NCBI GenBank assembly: GCA_965238215.1
Contig: OZ250180.1
Span: forward strand, 2,294,001-2,358,000
Source of the DNA: JAPULR01 sp965238215
GTDB taxonomy: Bacteria; Chloroflexota; Dehalococcoidia; Lucifugimonadales; GCA-2712585
Reading direction: 5' to 3'
DNA length: 64,000 nucleotides
Below the pieces are notes generated by a model that saw nothing but the letters and a program-made list of their open reading frames with translations, made no database searches and was not told where the DNA came from. This document shows, in pieces, positions 42,929 through 52,438 of this stretch (its first letter is position 1; every line of letters starts with the position of its first letter). Position numbers and translations under genes: made by a program.

Positions 42929-43897
42929 ATGAATAGACCCACGCTGGCCGACGTGCTGGAGGCTCGGAAGACTATCGCTCCCTACGTCAGTCCCACGCCC
43001 CTGATTTCCTACCCCGCCCTGGACAACTACATAGGCGGAGAGGTTCGGCTCAAGCATGAGAACCACCATCCGCTGGGTGCTTTCAAGGTTCGTGGAGGCA
43101 TCAATCTGATGGCCCATATGGACCCGGAGCAGCTGAGCCGCGGCTTAATCACCGCCTCCACCGGCAACCACGGCCAGTCCGTCGCCAACGCCTGCCGCAT
43201 CTTCGGGGCCAAAGCCGTGGTCGTCGTTCCGGAGGGGGCCAACCCCCTGAAAGTGCGGTCCATGCGGAATCTGGGCGCACAGGTCCTCTTCCACGGCGCC
43301 AACTTCGACCAAGCCCGCGAGTACAGCGAGCGGTTGGCCAAGGAGGAAGGATACCGTTACGTCCACGCCGCCAACGAGCCGCTACTGGTGGCGGGGGTGG
43401 CTACCTACGCCATGGAGATTCTGGAGGAGTTCCCGGAGGTAGAATATATTTTGGTGCCCCTTGGCGGAGGCAGCGGGGCCGCAGGATGCTCCATCGTTGC
43501 CAAGGCCGTCAACCCCGACGTCAAGGTAATTGCTGTCCAGTCCCAACAGGCTCCGGCGGCGTACCTTTCCTGGAAGAACAAAGAAGTCTGCCATGCGCCC
43601 ATGAATACCAAGGCCGAGGGACTGGCTACGGAGAGCGGCTACCAGGTGCCCCAGGAGATTCTCTGGGACTTGCTTGACGACTTCTTGCTGGTCAGCGACG
43701 ACGAAATCGGCCACGCCATCGGTGTTCTACTGGAAAAGGCGCACACTCTGGCGGAAGACGCTGGTGCGGCAGCGCTGGCGGGCGCCATTAAGATGAAAGA
43801 CGAGCTCCAGGGCAAGAAAGTGGTGGTAGTGGTCAGCGGCGCTAACGTAACCCTCGACAGGCTGAAAGAAGTCCTGGCCGCCTACGTCGGTGGCTAG
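42929..43897 (+). CDS. Threonine/serine dehydratase-like PLP enzyme
   Basis: A 322-residue fold-type II PLP enzyme of the threonine dehydratase/serine racemase type. Lys53 in GAFKVRGG is the PLP lysine, STGNHGQSVANACRIFG the substrate loop, and VPLGGGSGAAGC the phosphate-binding loop. It is shorter than biosynthetic IlvA and lacks the regulatory ACT domain, so a catabolic dehydratase or related eliminase is likely. Its neighbours are a HEPN-like gene and a DHA2 exporter, which do not define the substrate. Assignment to the family is firm. Confidence 0.85.
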   Translation: MNRPTLADVLEARKTIAPYVSPTPLISYPALDNYIGGEVRLKHENHHPLGAFKVRGGINLMAHMDPEQLSRGLITASTGNHGQSVANACRIFGAKAVVVVPEGANPLKVRSMRNLGAQVLFHGANFDQAREYSERLAKEEGYRYVHAANEPLLVAGVATYAMEILEEFPEVEYILVPLGGGSGAAGCSIVAKAVNPDVKVIAVQSQQAPAAYLSWKNKEVCHAPMNTKAEGLATESGYQVPQEILWDLLDDFLLVSDDEIGHAIGVLLEKAHTLAEDAGAAALAGAIKMKDELQGKKVVVVVSGANVTLDRLKEVLAAYVGG

Positions 43898-44038
43898 CGG
43901 AAACTCTTCTGGCATTGGCGATTTGGACAAGAAAGTCTGCCCGCAGGGAATTTGACGTGCTGCGGTCTCAGACGCTGATGGCGGTGTTGACACCTTGGCG
44001 CTAACGAACTGCCGGCGGGGAGCGGCGCCACAATCTCG

Positions 44039-45667
44039 ATGAATAGCTACGGCCTTCTTAGCCGCCGGCAGGTGGTCATTACCATGTCGGGCGTTTTGAT
44101 GGCAATGTTCCTCTCCGCCCTGGACCAGACGGTGGTCAGCACCGCCCTGCCGCGGATAATCGCCGACCTGGGGGGCTTTGACCGGTATACCTGGGTGAGC
44201 ACCTCCTATCTGGTAGCCTCCACCGCCGTACTGCCCATCGTGGGCAGACTCACGGACATCTACGGGCGCAAGTGGTTCATCGTGGCCGCCATCGTAGTGT
44301 TCTTGATAGGTTCCGTCCTGGCGGGCCTGAGTCAGACCATGAACCAACTCATCGTCTTCAGGGCCATCCAGGGACTTGGGGGCGGCTCAATCATGGCCAT
44401 CGCCTTCGTTGCCGTGGGCGACCTGTTTCCGCCGGCGGAGCGGGGCAAGAACCAGGGGTACGTGGCCTCCGTCTACGCCCTGTCTTCCATTCTAGGCCCC
44501 ATACTTGGCGGCCTCATTACGGACCAGCTTTCGTGGAACTGGATATTTTACATAAACCTGCCCCTGGGAATTCCCCTCATTGTTCTATTCATCTTCTACT
44601 TCCCTCAAGTGCGTCTGGAAGCGGCGCGGCACAAGCTGGACGTGCTGGGAGTGGTCACGCTGATCCTCTCCGTCGTACCTCTGATGCTGGCCTTATCGTG
44701 GGGCGGCGTTCAATACTCGTGGGGTTCACCGCAGGTGGCGGGATTCATGGCTCTCTCCTTCGTAATGGTCCTCCTCTTCATCTTTATAGAGACCCGGGCT
44801 GAGCAGCCCATTGTGCCCCTGCACCTGTTCAAGAACCGGGTGTTGTCCTCCTCGCTCATTACAGTATTTTTCACGGGATTCGCCATGTTTGGCGGCATCA
44901 TCTTCGTGCCCCTCTACGCCCAGGGAGTGCTGGGCCAGTCCGCAACCAGCACCGGGACCATCATGACGCCCATGATGTTGGGGATGGTGGTTGGGGCGAC
45001 GCTTTCCGGCCAGGCCCTCTCCCGATTGGGCGGCCACTACCGGACGCAGGGGCTGGTGGGGCTGGGCATACTGGTCGTCGGTCTGTTTCTGGTCTCTCGT
45101 ATGACGGCAGAAACTAGCTTCCCCGTTACTCTCTTCAACCTGGTGATCATGGGTTTCGGCTTGGGCACCACATTCCCCACCTACACCATTGCCATCCAGA
45201 ATTCCGTTTCCCATCGGTTCATGGGCGTGGCTACGTCGGCAGCCCAATTCTTCCGAAGCGTGGGTGGAATGCTGGGGCTCGCCGTTCTGGGTTCCGTCCT
45301 GACCAACCGGTTTTCCTCGAATTTCATGGGTTCGGTTAGCCCCGAGGTGGAGACGGTGCTGACGACGGACAGGCTGAATGCCTTGTCCCGCAATCCCCAG
45401 GAGCTTGTCAACGCCGAAGCCCAGGCGGGTCTTCAGCAGGTTTTCGCCGATGCAGGCCCTCAGGGCGTCGGATTGCAGGAGCAGCTGATGGAATCCCTTC
45501 GGTCTTCCCTTTCTTCCGCCATTGGGGACGTGTTTAGCATCTCCGTAGTTGTCATAATCATAGCCATAGTAGCCACGCTGTTCCTGAAGGAAGTGCCCCT
45601 GCGGGGCAGACAGATGCCTAGGGGTGGGGCGGAGGGGGCGGAGGGAAAGCAAGCGGTCGCGGATTAG
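44039..45667 (+). CDS. DHA2-type MFS multidrug exporter
   Basis: A 542-residue protein with 14 predicted helices of the EmrB/QacA kind. Motif A is GRLTDIYGRKWF, motif C LSSILGPILGGL, and motif D1 LDQTVVSTALPRI. It pumps hydrophobic compounds outward using the proton gradient. The C-terminal half has the long loop (about 440-490) before the last helix. The start ATG has a poor ribosome site. Substrates cannot be read; it could act on toxic intermediates of the nearby catabolic genes. Confidence 0.88.
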   Translation: MNSYGLLSRRQVVITMSGVLMAMFLSALDQTVVSTALPRIIADLGGFDRYTWVSTSYLVASTAVLPIVGRLTDIYGRKWFIVAAIVVFLIGSVLAGLSQTMNQLIVFRAIQGLGGGSIMAIAFVAVGDLFPPAERGKNQGYVASVYALSSILGPILGGLITDQLSWNWIFYINLPLGIPLIVLFIFYFPQVRLEAARHKLDVLGVVTLILSVVPLMLALSWGGVQYSWGSPQVAGFMALSFVMVLLFIFIETRAEQPIVPLHLFKNRVLSSSLITVFFTGFAMFGGIIFVPLYAQGVLGQSATSTGTIMTPMMLGMVVGATLSGQALSRLGGHYRTQGLVGLGILVVGLFLVSRMTAETSFPVTLFNLVIMGFGLGTTFPTYTIAIQNSVSHRFMGVATSAAQFFRSVGGMLGLAVLGSVLTNRFSSNFMGSVSPEVETVLTTDRLNALSRNPQELVNAEAQAGLQQVFADAGPQGVGLQEQLMESLRSSLSSAIGDVFSISVVVIIIAIVATLFLKEVPLRGRQMPRGGAEGAEGKQAVAD

Positions 45668-45702
45668 CAGGCCGTTGCTCGCAGTGCCCGGGCAGCCTCT
45701 CC

Positions 45703-46713
45703 CTACCCCAACTCTTCGAAATAGCGGGCTAACTCATCCCGCTCGAAGGTGGGCATGGGCAAGAGCCTGCCCTCCGCCCGCAGCATGATTCCCTCCTCCT
45801 GCGGGGTAATCCGGCCAATCTGACAAGCGTCAATGCCCTCCTGCGCCAGGGCGGAAAGCAGCTGAGGGGCCTCGTCGGGGGGTAGTGTGATTATCAGAGA
45901 GCCGGACGCCAGCAGGCCCAAGGGGTCCAGCTTCAGAATTTTACATATCTCCACACAGTGGGGCAGGAAGGGGATACGCTCCCTGTCCACCACCATCCCC
46001 ACGCCCGCCGCTGACGCCACTTCTTGCAGTCCCGTTGCCAGTCCCCCCTCCGTCGGGTCGTGGAGACTGTGGACGTTGACGGCGTCGCAGGCAAGCCGGG
46101 CGTCCTTCACCACACTAATGCCGGGGTTGAAGAGAAAGCCCGCCGCCTCTTCAATCATAGCGGGGTCCATTCCGCCCTCTCGAAGCACTTCCTCGCGCTC
46201 CCGGGCGAGCAGGGCCGAACCTTCGAGGGATACCCCCTTGGTCAATATGACATAATCGCCAACCTGGGCGCCGGCGGTAGTCAACGCCTGGGCCTTGGGC
46301 GCAACCCCCAGCATGCAGCCGACTACGATGGGCTTATCGAGATTATGTGTCACCTCAGTATGGCCGCCCACCAGTGTTACTCCCAAAGAGCGGCAAGCAT
46401 CGGTAATCTGCCGGAAGATTTCCGAAACACCTTCTTCGTCCATATCTTGGGGAAGAAGCAGAGTGGCCATGAACCACCGGGGCTGCGCGCCGGCGCAGGC
46501 CACGTCGTTAGCATTGACCTGCACCGCGTACCAGCCGATGAGATCCGTAGCGAAGGTTATAGGGTCCGTCTTGGCCACCAGGACCTCGTCGCCGAAATCC
46601 AGCAGCGCAGCGTCCTCTCCCACCTTTGGGCCCAGAATTACCCGTGAGTCCTCTACTGTTATCCCGCTCAGGAGGCTCTCCAGAAAGTGGGGAGTTAGCT
46701 TGCCTAGTTTCAC
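45703..46713 (-). CDS. AIR synthase-related, HypE-like protein
   Basis: A 336-residue ATP-grasp-like two-domain protein of the PurM/HypE/ThiL/SelD superfamily. VGEDAALLDFGDEVLVAKTDPITFATDLIGWYAVQVNANDVACAGAQPRWFMATLLLP matches the HypE-like branch, with GGHTEVT and the C-terminal glycine-rich loop. Start is GTG 46713, with GGAGG seven bases upstream. No hydrogenase genes are in the window. SelD was considered because of the selenoprotein, but the N-terminal catalytic Cys/Sec of SelD (GCGCK type) is absent. Function uncertain. Confidence 0.72.
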   Translation of the reverse strand: MKLGKLTPHFLESLLSGITVEDSRVILGPKVGEDAALLDFGDEVLVAKTDPITFATDLIGWYAVQVNANDVACAGAQPRWFMATLLLPQDMDEEGVSEIFRQITDACRSLGVTLVGGHTEVTHNLDKPIVVGCMLGVAPKAQALTTAGAQVGDYVILTKGVSLEGSALLAREREEVLREGGMDPAMIEEAAGFLFNPGISVVKDARLACDAVNVHSLHDPTEGGLATGLQEVASAAGVGMVVDRERIPFLPHCVEICKILKLDPLGLLASGSLIITLPPDEAPQLLSALAQEGIDACQIGRITPQEEGIMLRAEGRLLPMPTFERDELARYFEELG

Positions 46714-46928
46714 GGTGAAGCCTCCAAGGCTGTGGTAATGAGCGGTAGTGGGGGGTGAACCGTTGCATTTTACTACCGCCCATAAGGGTAAAGTCCCGGT
46801 AATGGGTGAATACATAAGTGTAATGCCTCAGCTTGAACACTGTAGTCATCATTCCCCAAAAGGCTCACGATCGCACGTATTAGTAGAAGTGTAGTGGGCC
46901 TAAATGAGTGTGTTCTAAAAATTTCCTC

Positions 46929-47006
46929 CTGTTCTGAACAAAGTTTAGCTTTTTCTTATACAACTCTATGACAGCCTTGACACTTCTATAGAACAGGTGC
47001 TATTAT
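46929..47006 (+). promoter_or_regulatory. Strong promoter with palindromic sites for the small HTH gene
   Basis: TTGACA (46977-46982, perfect), 18-bp spacer, TATTAT (47001-47006). The spacer contains the palindrome TTCTATAGAA (46984-46993); 40 bp upstream lies another, TGTTCTGAACA (46929-46939). These repeated GTTCT/AGAAC units could bind the HTH protein itself. Confidence 0.6.
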
Positions 47007-47046
47007 GCCCCACAAGAAGTCCAAATAGCTAGTAAGGGGGTGCAGT

Positions 47047-47271
47047 TTGGCTAGAAAGACAAAGTTGATGAAAAGGGTCGAGGAAGCGTACCAAAGAGAC
47101 TTGGAGAAGCTTCTCCCTGAGAAGGTCAACGAACTTGGTCTTTCCGAGACCGCGGCGGAACTGGGGGTCAGCAAGGCCACCCTTGGCTACTGGCTCCTTA
47201 AGCTCGGAATCGAGGTTCGCAGGGTTGCTTTGGCCCCAGGAGAGACCCTGGAGGTCAAGCGCTCCAGCTAA
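47047..47271 (+). CDS. Small helix-turn-helix protein
   Basis: A 74-residue basic protein: an N-terminal helix (MKRVEEAYQRDLEKLLPEKVNE) followed by a HTH, LSETAAELGVSKATLGYWLLKLG, as in Fis- or sigma-region-4-like DNA-binding modules, and a short hydrophobic/basic tail. Start is TTG 47047 with AGGGGGTG six bases before. It is a single-gene unit with its own promoter and a strong terminator, and the promoter carries palindromes that fit self-regulation. No close family recalled, so the target genes are unknown. Confidence 0.65.
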   Translation: MARKTKLMKRVEEAYQRDLEKLLPEKVNELGLSETAAELGVSKATLGYWLLKLGIEVRRVALAPGETLEVKRSS

Positions 47272-47290
47272 ATTTGGCTCCAATTGTTCT

Positions 47291-47328
47291 AAAGTGGCAA
47301 GGTAATGCGCCTTGCCACTTTACTTTTT
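47291..47328 (+). terminator. Strong Rho-independent terminator
   Basis: A perfect 12-bp stem, AAAGTGGCAAGG (47291-47302) with CCTTGCCACTTT (47310-47321), a seven-base loop, and a run of T (47324-47329). It ends the HTH gene unit. Confidence 0.9.
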
Positions 47329-47329
47329 T

Positions 47330-47650
47330 GCAAAAGTCACCGTAAGCACGTCCATAAGATCACCGCACGCCATGCAGCGAGAATGTTGCTGCGGCACTGG
47401 TTCGAAAATTATGCAAAAAGTTTTTCTCTAGTGCATGCACAGCCGGTAATGACGTGCAGCGTGCACCCGCGATTAGAAAGTTGACGCGCCCCGTACATTT
47501 TTCCCAAGAGTAATTTAGCCTCGTCCGTGTAGCCTAGACGCACCCATTACCAAACCAGCCCTCCATCCGTGAATTTAGTCCTACACATCATAGGGACCTT
47601 CCGATGCCCTTCTCCCGCGCTCCTACATCCTCGTTCCAACAGCCTACGTG
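47330..47650. other. Intergenic stretch upstream of dnaN
   Basis: About 320 bp with no gene recognised. Despite its place beside dnaN, no TTATCCACA-type DnaA box cluster, no AT-rich unwinding tract and no dnaA gene were seen, so an origin is not supported. Inverted GTGCA/TGCAC words (about 47430-47470) were noticed but do not form a convincing hairpin. Confidence 0.4.
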
Positions 47651-47679
47651 TTGACCCTTATCGGGCAACGGCTTATCAT
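47651..47679 (+). promoter_or_regulatory. Predicted dnaN promoter
   Basis: TTGACC (47651-47656), 17-bp spacer, TATCAT (47674-47679), leader of about 25 bases to ATG 47709. Confidence 0.55.
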
Positions 47680-47708
47680 ACGTGCACTTCAAGAAAGAGG
47701 TCTGGTAT

Positions 47709-48860
47709 ATGAAGCTGTCCTGTCTGCAGGAGAACCTGAGCAAAGCCTTGGCCGTTGTAGGCCGGGCCGTCGCCGTTCGTAGCACCCTTCCCATCACCCA
47801 GAACGTTCTCCTGGCCACCGATGGTGGAAGGCTCAAGCTTTCCGCCACAAATCTTGAAATCGGCATCACCACCTGGATTGGGGCCATGATAGAGGAGGAA
47901 GGTTCCATCACCGTGCCGGCACGGCTCCTCACGGAGTTCATCGGATCCCTCCCTGCGGGCCAGATAGAGATCACTGGCAGCGAGCGACCAAAGAGCCTGA
48001 GTCTCAATAGTGGCCGCATCAACGCCCGGATCAGCGGCACCGACGCCGAAGACTTCCCCCCCATTCCCACCATCTCCGCCGAAGAAGGCGTTGAGTTCCA
48101 AGTCTCCACACGGTCCATCAAGCGGTCTATCGACCAGACCGCCTTTGCCGCCGACACCGAAGAGACCCGACCCGTCCTTTCCGGCATACTGGTGGAGATA
48201 GAGGGAGACAAGCTGACCCTGGCCGCCGCCGACGGCTTCCGCCTGGCCGTAAAGCAGGGCAGCATCTTGAATCCTGTGGAAAAACCCGTGAACGTCATCA
48301 TCCCCGCGCGCACTTTCAGCGAGGTGAGCCGTCTCATTGGCGAACAGGACTCGACCATGGACGTGCTGGTGTCCTCTTCCAAGAACCAGGTGCTGTTCCA
48401 GCTCGACGACTTGCAAATCGTCTCCCAGATCATTCAGGGGAACTTCCCCCGCTATATGGACCTCCTCGAAGACGCCATGAGAGACACCAAGGCGGAGGCA
48501 ACCCTTAGAATCACGGACATCCTGGCGGCTTCCAGGTCTGTTTACATCTTTGTTAGAGACAGCAACAACATAGTCAAGATACAGATGAACTCCGGCGGTG
48601 AAGACGGCCCGACGGGTCAGATGATCATCTCGTCCAAGGATGACGAGGTCGGTGAGAATGCCGCCGAGCTCGACGGCCAGATAACCGGCGAGGAGTCCAC
48701 CATTGCCTTCAATGGCCAGTACCTGCTGGACGTTCTCGGCAACATCGATGGGGAAGAGGTGTCCATCAAGACCAGCGGCCCCTCCCGCGCCGGCGTGTTC
48801 ACCTCGCCCGGCTCCGACCAGTACGTACACCTGATAATGCCCATGTTCATCACCCGGTAG
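47709..48860 (+). CDS. dnaN: DNA polymerase III sliding clamp, beta subunit
   Basis: A 383-residue clamp. It has the three-domain repeat typical of DnaN: MKLSCLQENLSKALAVVGRAVAVRSTLPITQNVLL at the N-terminus, FPPIPTISAEEGVEF at the first domain junction, ETRPVLSGILVEIEGDKLTLAAADGFRLAV, and the C-terminal QYVHLIMPMFITR, close to the canonical MPMR end. AGAGG is eight bases before ATG 47709; the longer GTG 47682 start was rejected. dnaA and recF, often adjacent, are absent, so the usual dnaA-dnaN-recF block is broken in this genome. Confidence 0.93.
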   Translation: MKLSCLQENLSKALAVVGRAVAVRSTLPITQNVLLATDGGRLKLSATNLEIGITTWIGAMIEEEGSITVPARLLTEFIGSLPAGQIEITGSERPKSLSLNSGRINARISGTDAEDFPPIPTISAEEGVEFQVSTRSIKRSIDQTAFAADTEETRPVLSGILVEIEGDKLTLAAADGFRLAVKQGSILNPVEKPVNVIIPARTFSEVSRLIGEQDSTMDVLVSSSKNQVLFQLDDLQIVSQIIQGNFPRYMDLLEDAMRDTKAEATLRITDILAASRSVYIFVRDSNNIVKIQMNSGGEDGPTGQMIISSKDDEVGENAAELDGQITGEESTIAFNGQYLLDVLGNIDGEEVSIKTSGPSRAGVFTSPGSDQYVHLIMPMFITR

Positions 48861-48989
48861 CATAGTCGGTAATTTGCAACAGGGTGGTCAGCCGGAGGCG
48901 TCGCCCCATAAATCCCGCTGCGGATTTCCTTCGTAGCACTATTGGGAGGGAGGAAGGAAACCCTTCACATATATAGTGGAAGTGTCCCA

Positions 48990-50378
48990 GTGAGAAAACT
49001 CATCGCCTTTGCCACCCTTGCAGCGGCGGCCCTAATCTTGGCCGCCGGCCTGACAACCGCCAGCGCCGACGACAGTGTCGTAATCCTGGCCGACGAAGTT
49101 ACAAGCCAGTTCCCCGACGGCATCACCTTCAACCTCTCCCTCGAGACAGCCAGCCCCGTTGACGACATCCGGGTCTTTTACAAGTCCCCGGCGGCTGACA
49201 CCATCTCCTACGGTCTCTTGGAATTCGATAAAGGTCCTGCTACCCGTGCGAGCTTTTTCCTTGATACCAGCGTAGGCGGTGAGGGGGGGAACACCACCTT
49301 CATACCCCCCGGCACGGTGTTTCGCTACCACTATCAGGTGTTTACGGAAGACGGTGAATCTTTCAAGACGGAGCAGAAGGAGTTCGTCTATACGGACTCC
49401 CGCTTCGAGTGGACACCCATCTCCGAAGGCCCCCTAACCGTCTACTACTACGGGCCCACGGAGACCCGCGCACAGTCAATTCTTGACGCCTCCCTGGACG
49501 CCACCACGAACATGGCCCGGGTGCTTGGCGTTGAGCAGGTAGAGCCAATTAACATAATTGCCTACAACAACTACAGGCACATGTCGGCTGCGCTTCCGCC
49601 CCGCGCCCAGACCGTGCGCGAAGGGCTCATAACCCAGGGGCAAGCCTTTACCGATATACGGGTGCTGCTGGTGCTGGGCACGGACCCGACCATCGAAGGC
49701 ATCGCATCCCACGAGGTGACCCACGTGCTGGTGGACGACGCCGCTGGACGCGCCTACACGATTCTTCCCGCCTGGCTCAACGAAGGACTGGCGGAATTCG
49801 GCAACGTGGCCCCCAGCGAGAGCTACGACAACGCCCTTCTCTACGGCATCTACACCCGTCGTGTAAAGCCCCTCGCGTACCTCACCAGATTCACGGGCGA
49901 CCCCGATGACGTGGTTATCTCCTACGGCCAGTCCCGTTCCGTGGTGTCCTACCTCATCAACACCTATGGCGAGACCAGGATGGCGGAACTCATGGCCCAG
50001 CTTGACCACACCTTTTCTTTGGACCAGGCCATGCAGCAGGTTTACGGATTCGACCAGGACGGGTTGGACACGGAATGGCGAAGCCGCATGGGATTGCGTC
50101 CCTTCGGTTATGAAGAGGCTCCTCCCGAACAGGCCCCTCCCATTACCGAACCCGCGCCGCCGATCGCTGCCGTTCCCGATGTGCCAGCCGAAGGAGAAAG
50201 CGACGCCGCCACACCAGAACCCAAGGAAGGCGATGTTGAGGCGGACCGACGTCCCGGTGGATGCAGTAGGGACGCCCGGGTCAACGCCTCCGTACCCTTG
50301 GAACCCTTCATGCTGCTGCTGCTGGCCGGTCCCGTGGGATTCCTAGGCCTGCGGCGGTTCAGGAAGCCACCTTTCTAA
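48990..50378 (+). CDS. Secreted, membrane-anchored zinc metallopeptidase (peptidase MA-like)
   Basis: A 462-residue protein: N-terminal signal peptide (RKLIAFATLAAAALILAAGLTTASA), a beta-rich domain (about 35-160), then a gluzincin-type protease domain with HEVTH (241-245) and the downstream zinc-ligand glutamate in LNEGLAEFGN (Glu265/Glu269), a Pro/Glu-rich linker (about 370-425) and a C-terminal helix with RRFRKPP, so it is anchored outside. Start is GTG 48990 with GGAAG seven bases before. It follows dnaN by 129 bp; peptide-processing fits the nearby peptide transporter. Substrate unknown. Confidence 0.78.
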   Translation: MRKLIAFATLAAAALILAAGLTTASADDSVVILADEVTSQFPDGITFNLSLETASPVDDIRVFYKSPAADTISYGLLEFDKGPATRASFFLDTSVGGEGGNTTFIPPGTVFRYHYQVFTEDGESFKTEQKEFVYTDSRFEWTPISEGPLTVYYYGPTETRAQSILDASLDATTNMARVLGVEQVEPINIIAYNNYRHMSAALPPRAQTVREGLITQGQAFTDIRVLLVLGTDPTIEGIASHEVTHVLVDDAAGRAYTILPAWLNEGLAEFGNVAPSESYDNALLYGIYTRRVKPLAYLTRFTGDPDDVVISYGQSRSVVSYLINTYGETRMAELMAQLDHTFSLDQAMQQVYGFDQDGLDTEWRSRMGLRPFGYEEAPPEQAPPITEPAPPIAAVPDVPAEGESDAATPEPKEGDVEADRRPGGCSRDARVNASVPLEPFMLLLLAGPVGFLGLRRFRKPPF

Positions 50379-50482
50379 GGCCCCACCGGAGCGTTCGGCC
50401 CGGCGGCAAAGGGCTAGCCGGAAGGTGGCGCGCCGCCTGGCATTCCCAAGCTGAGCGCGAAGGCGTTGAAACCCTTCATCCC

Positions 50483-51472
50483 TCATCGAGCGCGGGGGTT
50501 CAGCGCGTCGTTGAGAGCGTCCCCTAGGAGATTGAAGGCGAAAATAAGCACCGTCACCGTTAGGACCGGAAAGAGAATCAGGTGAGGGTCGGACCGAAGC
50601 ACGCCGATGTTGCCGTTCTTGTAAATCATCACCCCCAGGCTGGGAGTAGGCGGCTGAATGCCGACGCCCAGCCAGCTCAGGATTATCTCCGAGCCCGCGG
50701 TGGCCCCCATCCCCATGGACACCACCACAATGATGGGGCTGATGATGTTCGGCAACACGTGGGACGTTAGAATGCGCCAGTGGGAAGCGCCCATGGCTAC
50801 CGCCGCCTCCACGTACTGGCTCTGCTTCACATAAAGGACTTGGCCCCGCACCAGCCGCGCCATGCCCACCCAGGAGAAGGCAGAAAGGGCGGCGAACAGC
50901 ACCACGTAATCGACGATTCCTAGCTGGATGAGGTCGATGCCGGTAAGGTTCTCTAATCCGCCGGACCAACCTTCCACCCACTCCTTCACTCTTGGCTTCA
51001 CCGTGGCCGCGATAAGAATAACCAGCAGCAGGCCGGGGAAGGCTAAGAACACCTCACCAACGCGCATTATCACCGAGTCCAGCCACCGGCCGAAGTAGCC
51101 GGAAATTAGCCCCATGCCGATGCCCAGCAGAAGGCTGCCCGTCAGCATGGCGGCCACGGTGATGATGACCGTAGTGCGCAGTCCGTAGATGATCCGGGTC
51201 AGCAGGTCCCGTCCCAGCCGGTCGGTCCCGAAGGGATGGGCTAGGCTTGGGCCTTGTTTCACCGATTCGGCCCGCAGGTCCTGATCGTTGTAGCCGTAAG
51301 GGGTGGGCGACCTGAATATCGTAAAAGCCCCCGCCAGGTACATGATTCCAATAACGGCCAGGCAGGTTACGGCAATTTTCTTCCGCAGGAGCCTCCGCAG
51401 GGCCTGGGCCCACAGGCTGCCGGAGGGGCCGGCGCCTCGTTCCGTGGTTATTTCGCCTGGAGCGGTCGTCAA
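50483..51472 (-). CDS. dppC: Peptide ABC transporter permease (DppC type)
   Basis: A 329-residue inner-membrane permease with a short N-terminal tail, one early helix, and five further helices in the typical DppC order. HPFGTDRLGRDLLTRIIYGLRTT and the EAA loop EAAVAMGASHWRILTSHVLPNIISPIIV are clear. It works with DppB and the ATPases encoded divergently at 56555 and 57549. Start is TTG 51472. It is downstream of dppB (27 bp). Confidence 0.9.
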   Translation of the reverse strand: MTTAPGEITTERGAGPSGSLWAQALRRLLRKKIAVTCLAVIGIMYLAGAFTIFRSPTPYGYNDQDLRAESVKQGPSLAHPFGTDRLGRDLLTRIIYGLRTTVIITVAAMLTGSLLLGIGMGLISGYFGRWLDSVIMRVGEVFLAFPGLLLVILIAATVKPRVKEWVEGWSGGLENLTGIDLIQLGIVDYVVLFAALSAFSWVGMARLVRGQVLYVKQSQYVEAAVAMGASHWRILTSHVLPNIISPIIVVVSMGMGATAGSEIILSWLGVGIQPPTPSLGVMIYKNGNIGVLRSDPHLILFPVLTVTVLIFAFNLLGDALNDALNPRAR

Positions 51473-51499
51473 AAACTTGCCTGCCTTCTCAACACGACT

Positions 51500-52426
51500 C
51501 TAGTACCGGATGCGGGGGTCCAGGAAGCGATAGCCCACGTCTACGATAAGATTGGCTGCCACGAAAGCTGCGGCGATTATCAGCACGAGAGCCGTAATCA
51601 CCGGATAGTCTCTGGAGAAGAAAGCTTCGATGGCCAGGCTGCCGATGCCCGGAATGCCGAAATAGCCCTCCGTGATGAAGGAACCCTCCACCAGCGTCGC
51701 CAGGGAGAGGCCTACCACGGTGAAGACAGGTATAAGGGAATTCCGGAGAATGTGCCGCCTTCGTACGAGGAACTCGCCCAGCCCCTTGGCCCGCGCCGTT
51801 CTGACGTAGTCCTGGGATAGAACTTCCAGGGTGCTGGCGCGGGTCAGGCGGGTAATCACCGCTATCCCGGGCACGCCCAACACCAGAGCGGGCATGACGA
51901 TGCGGAGGTCGAAAAAGCCTCCCCAACCCTGAATAGGTAGAATTCCCAACCACAGGCCGAAGGTTAGCAGAAGCACTGGCGCCGTAATGAAGACGGGCAG
52001 CGACATGAAGAAGAGGGTGATGCTCACGGTGGTAACGTCTAGCCACGTGCCCTGCTTCATGGCGGTGTAGACGCCCAGCGGTATGCCGAGAGCCAGGGCT
52101 ATTATGGATGCCGCCAGCCCCAGCTGAGCCGATACCCAGATGCGCTTGCCGATGAGTTCCGCCACCGTGCGGTCCCGGTACTTGAAGCTTTCTCCCAAGT
52201 CGCCGCGCACCAGGTTCTTGATATAAACGCCGTATTGGACGAAGACGTTCCTATCCAATCCCCGCTGCTGACGGATCCGCTCCACTACCTCGGGATTATT
52301 ATATTGGCCCTGGAGAACCTCCACCGGGTCTCCAGGGCCATAGGTGCCGAGCAGGAAGGTTATGAGGGCCACAATAAGAAGCAGTACCGGCGTCCACGCC
52401 AAGCGCCTTATAACATAGGCTCCCAT
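51500..52426 (-). CDS. dppB: Peptide ABC transporter permease (DppB type)
   Basis: A 308-residue permease with six helices. The start AYVIRRLAWTPVLLLIVALITFLLGTYGPGDP and the EAA-loop region YVRTARAKGLGEFLVRRRHILRNSLIPVFTVVGLSLATLVEGSFITEGYF are family hallmarks. It begins 12 bp after the substrate-binding gene on the same strand, with which it forms an A-B-C minus-strand operon. Confidence 0.92.
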   Translation of the reverse strand: MGAYVIRRLAWTPVLLLIVALITFLLGTYGPGDPVEVLQGQYNNPEVVERIRQQRGLDRNVFVQYGVYIKNLVRGDLGESFKYRDRTVAELIGKRIWVSAQLGLAASIIALALGIPLGVYTAMKQGTWLDVTTVSITLFFMSLPVFITAPVLLLTFGLWLGILPIQGWGGFFDLRIVMPALVLGVPGIAVITRLTRASTLEVLSQDYVRTARAKGLGEFLVRRRHILRNSLIPVFTVVGLSLATLVEGSFITEGYFGIPGIGSLAIEAFFSRDYPVITALVLIIAAAFVAANLIVDVGYRFLDPRIRY

Positions 52427-52438
52427 GGAGTTTAGAGC

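Noticed and set aside
45703..46713. Selenophosphate synthetase (SelD), suggested by the selenoprotein
   Set aside because: The superfamily matches, but the SelD N-terminal Cys/Sec-Gly-Cys-Lys loop is absent and the conserved motifs fit the HypE-like branch better.
47330..47700. Replication origin beside dnaN
   Set aside because: No DnaA-box cluster, unwinding element or dnaA gene was found in this gap.
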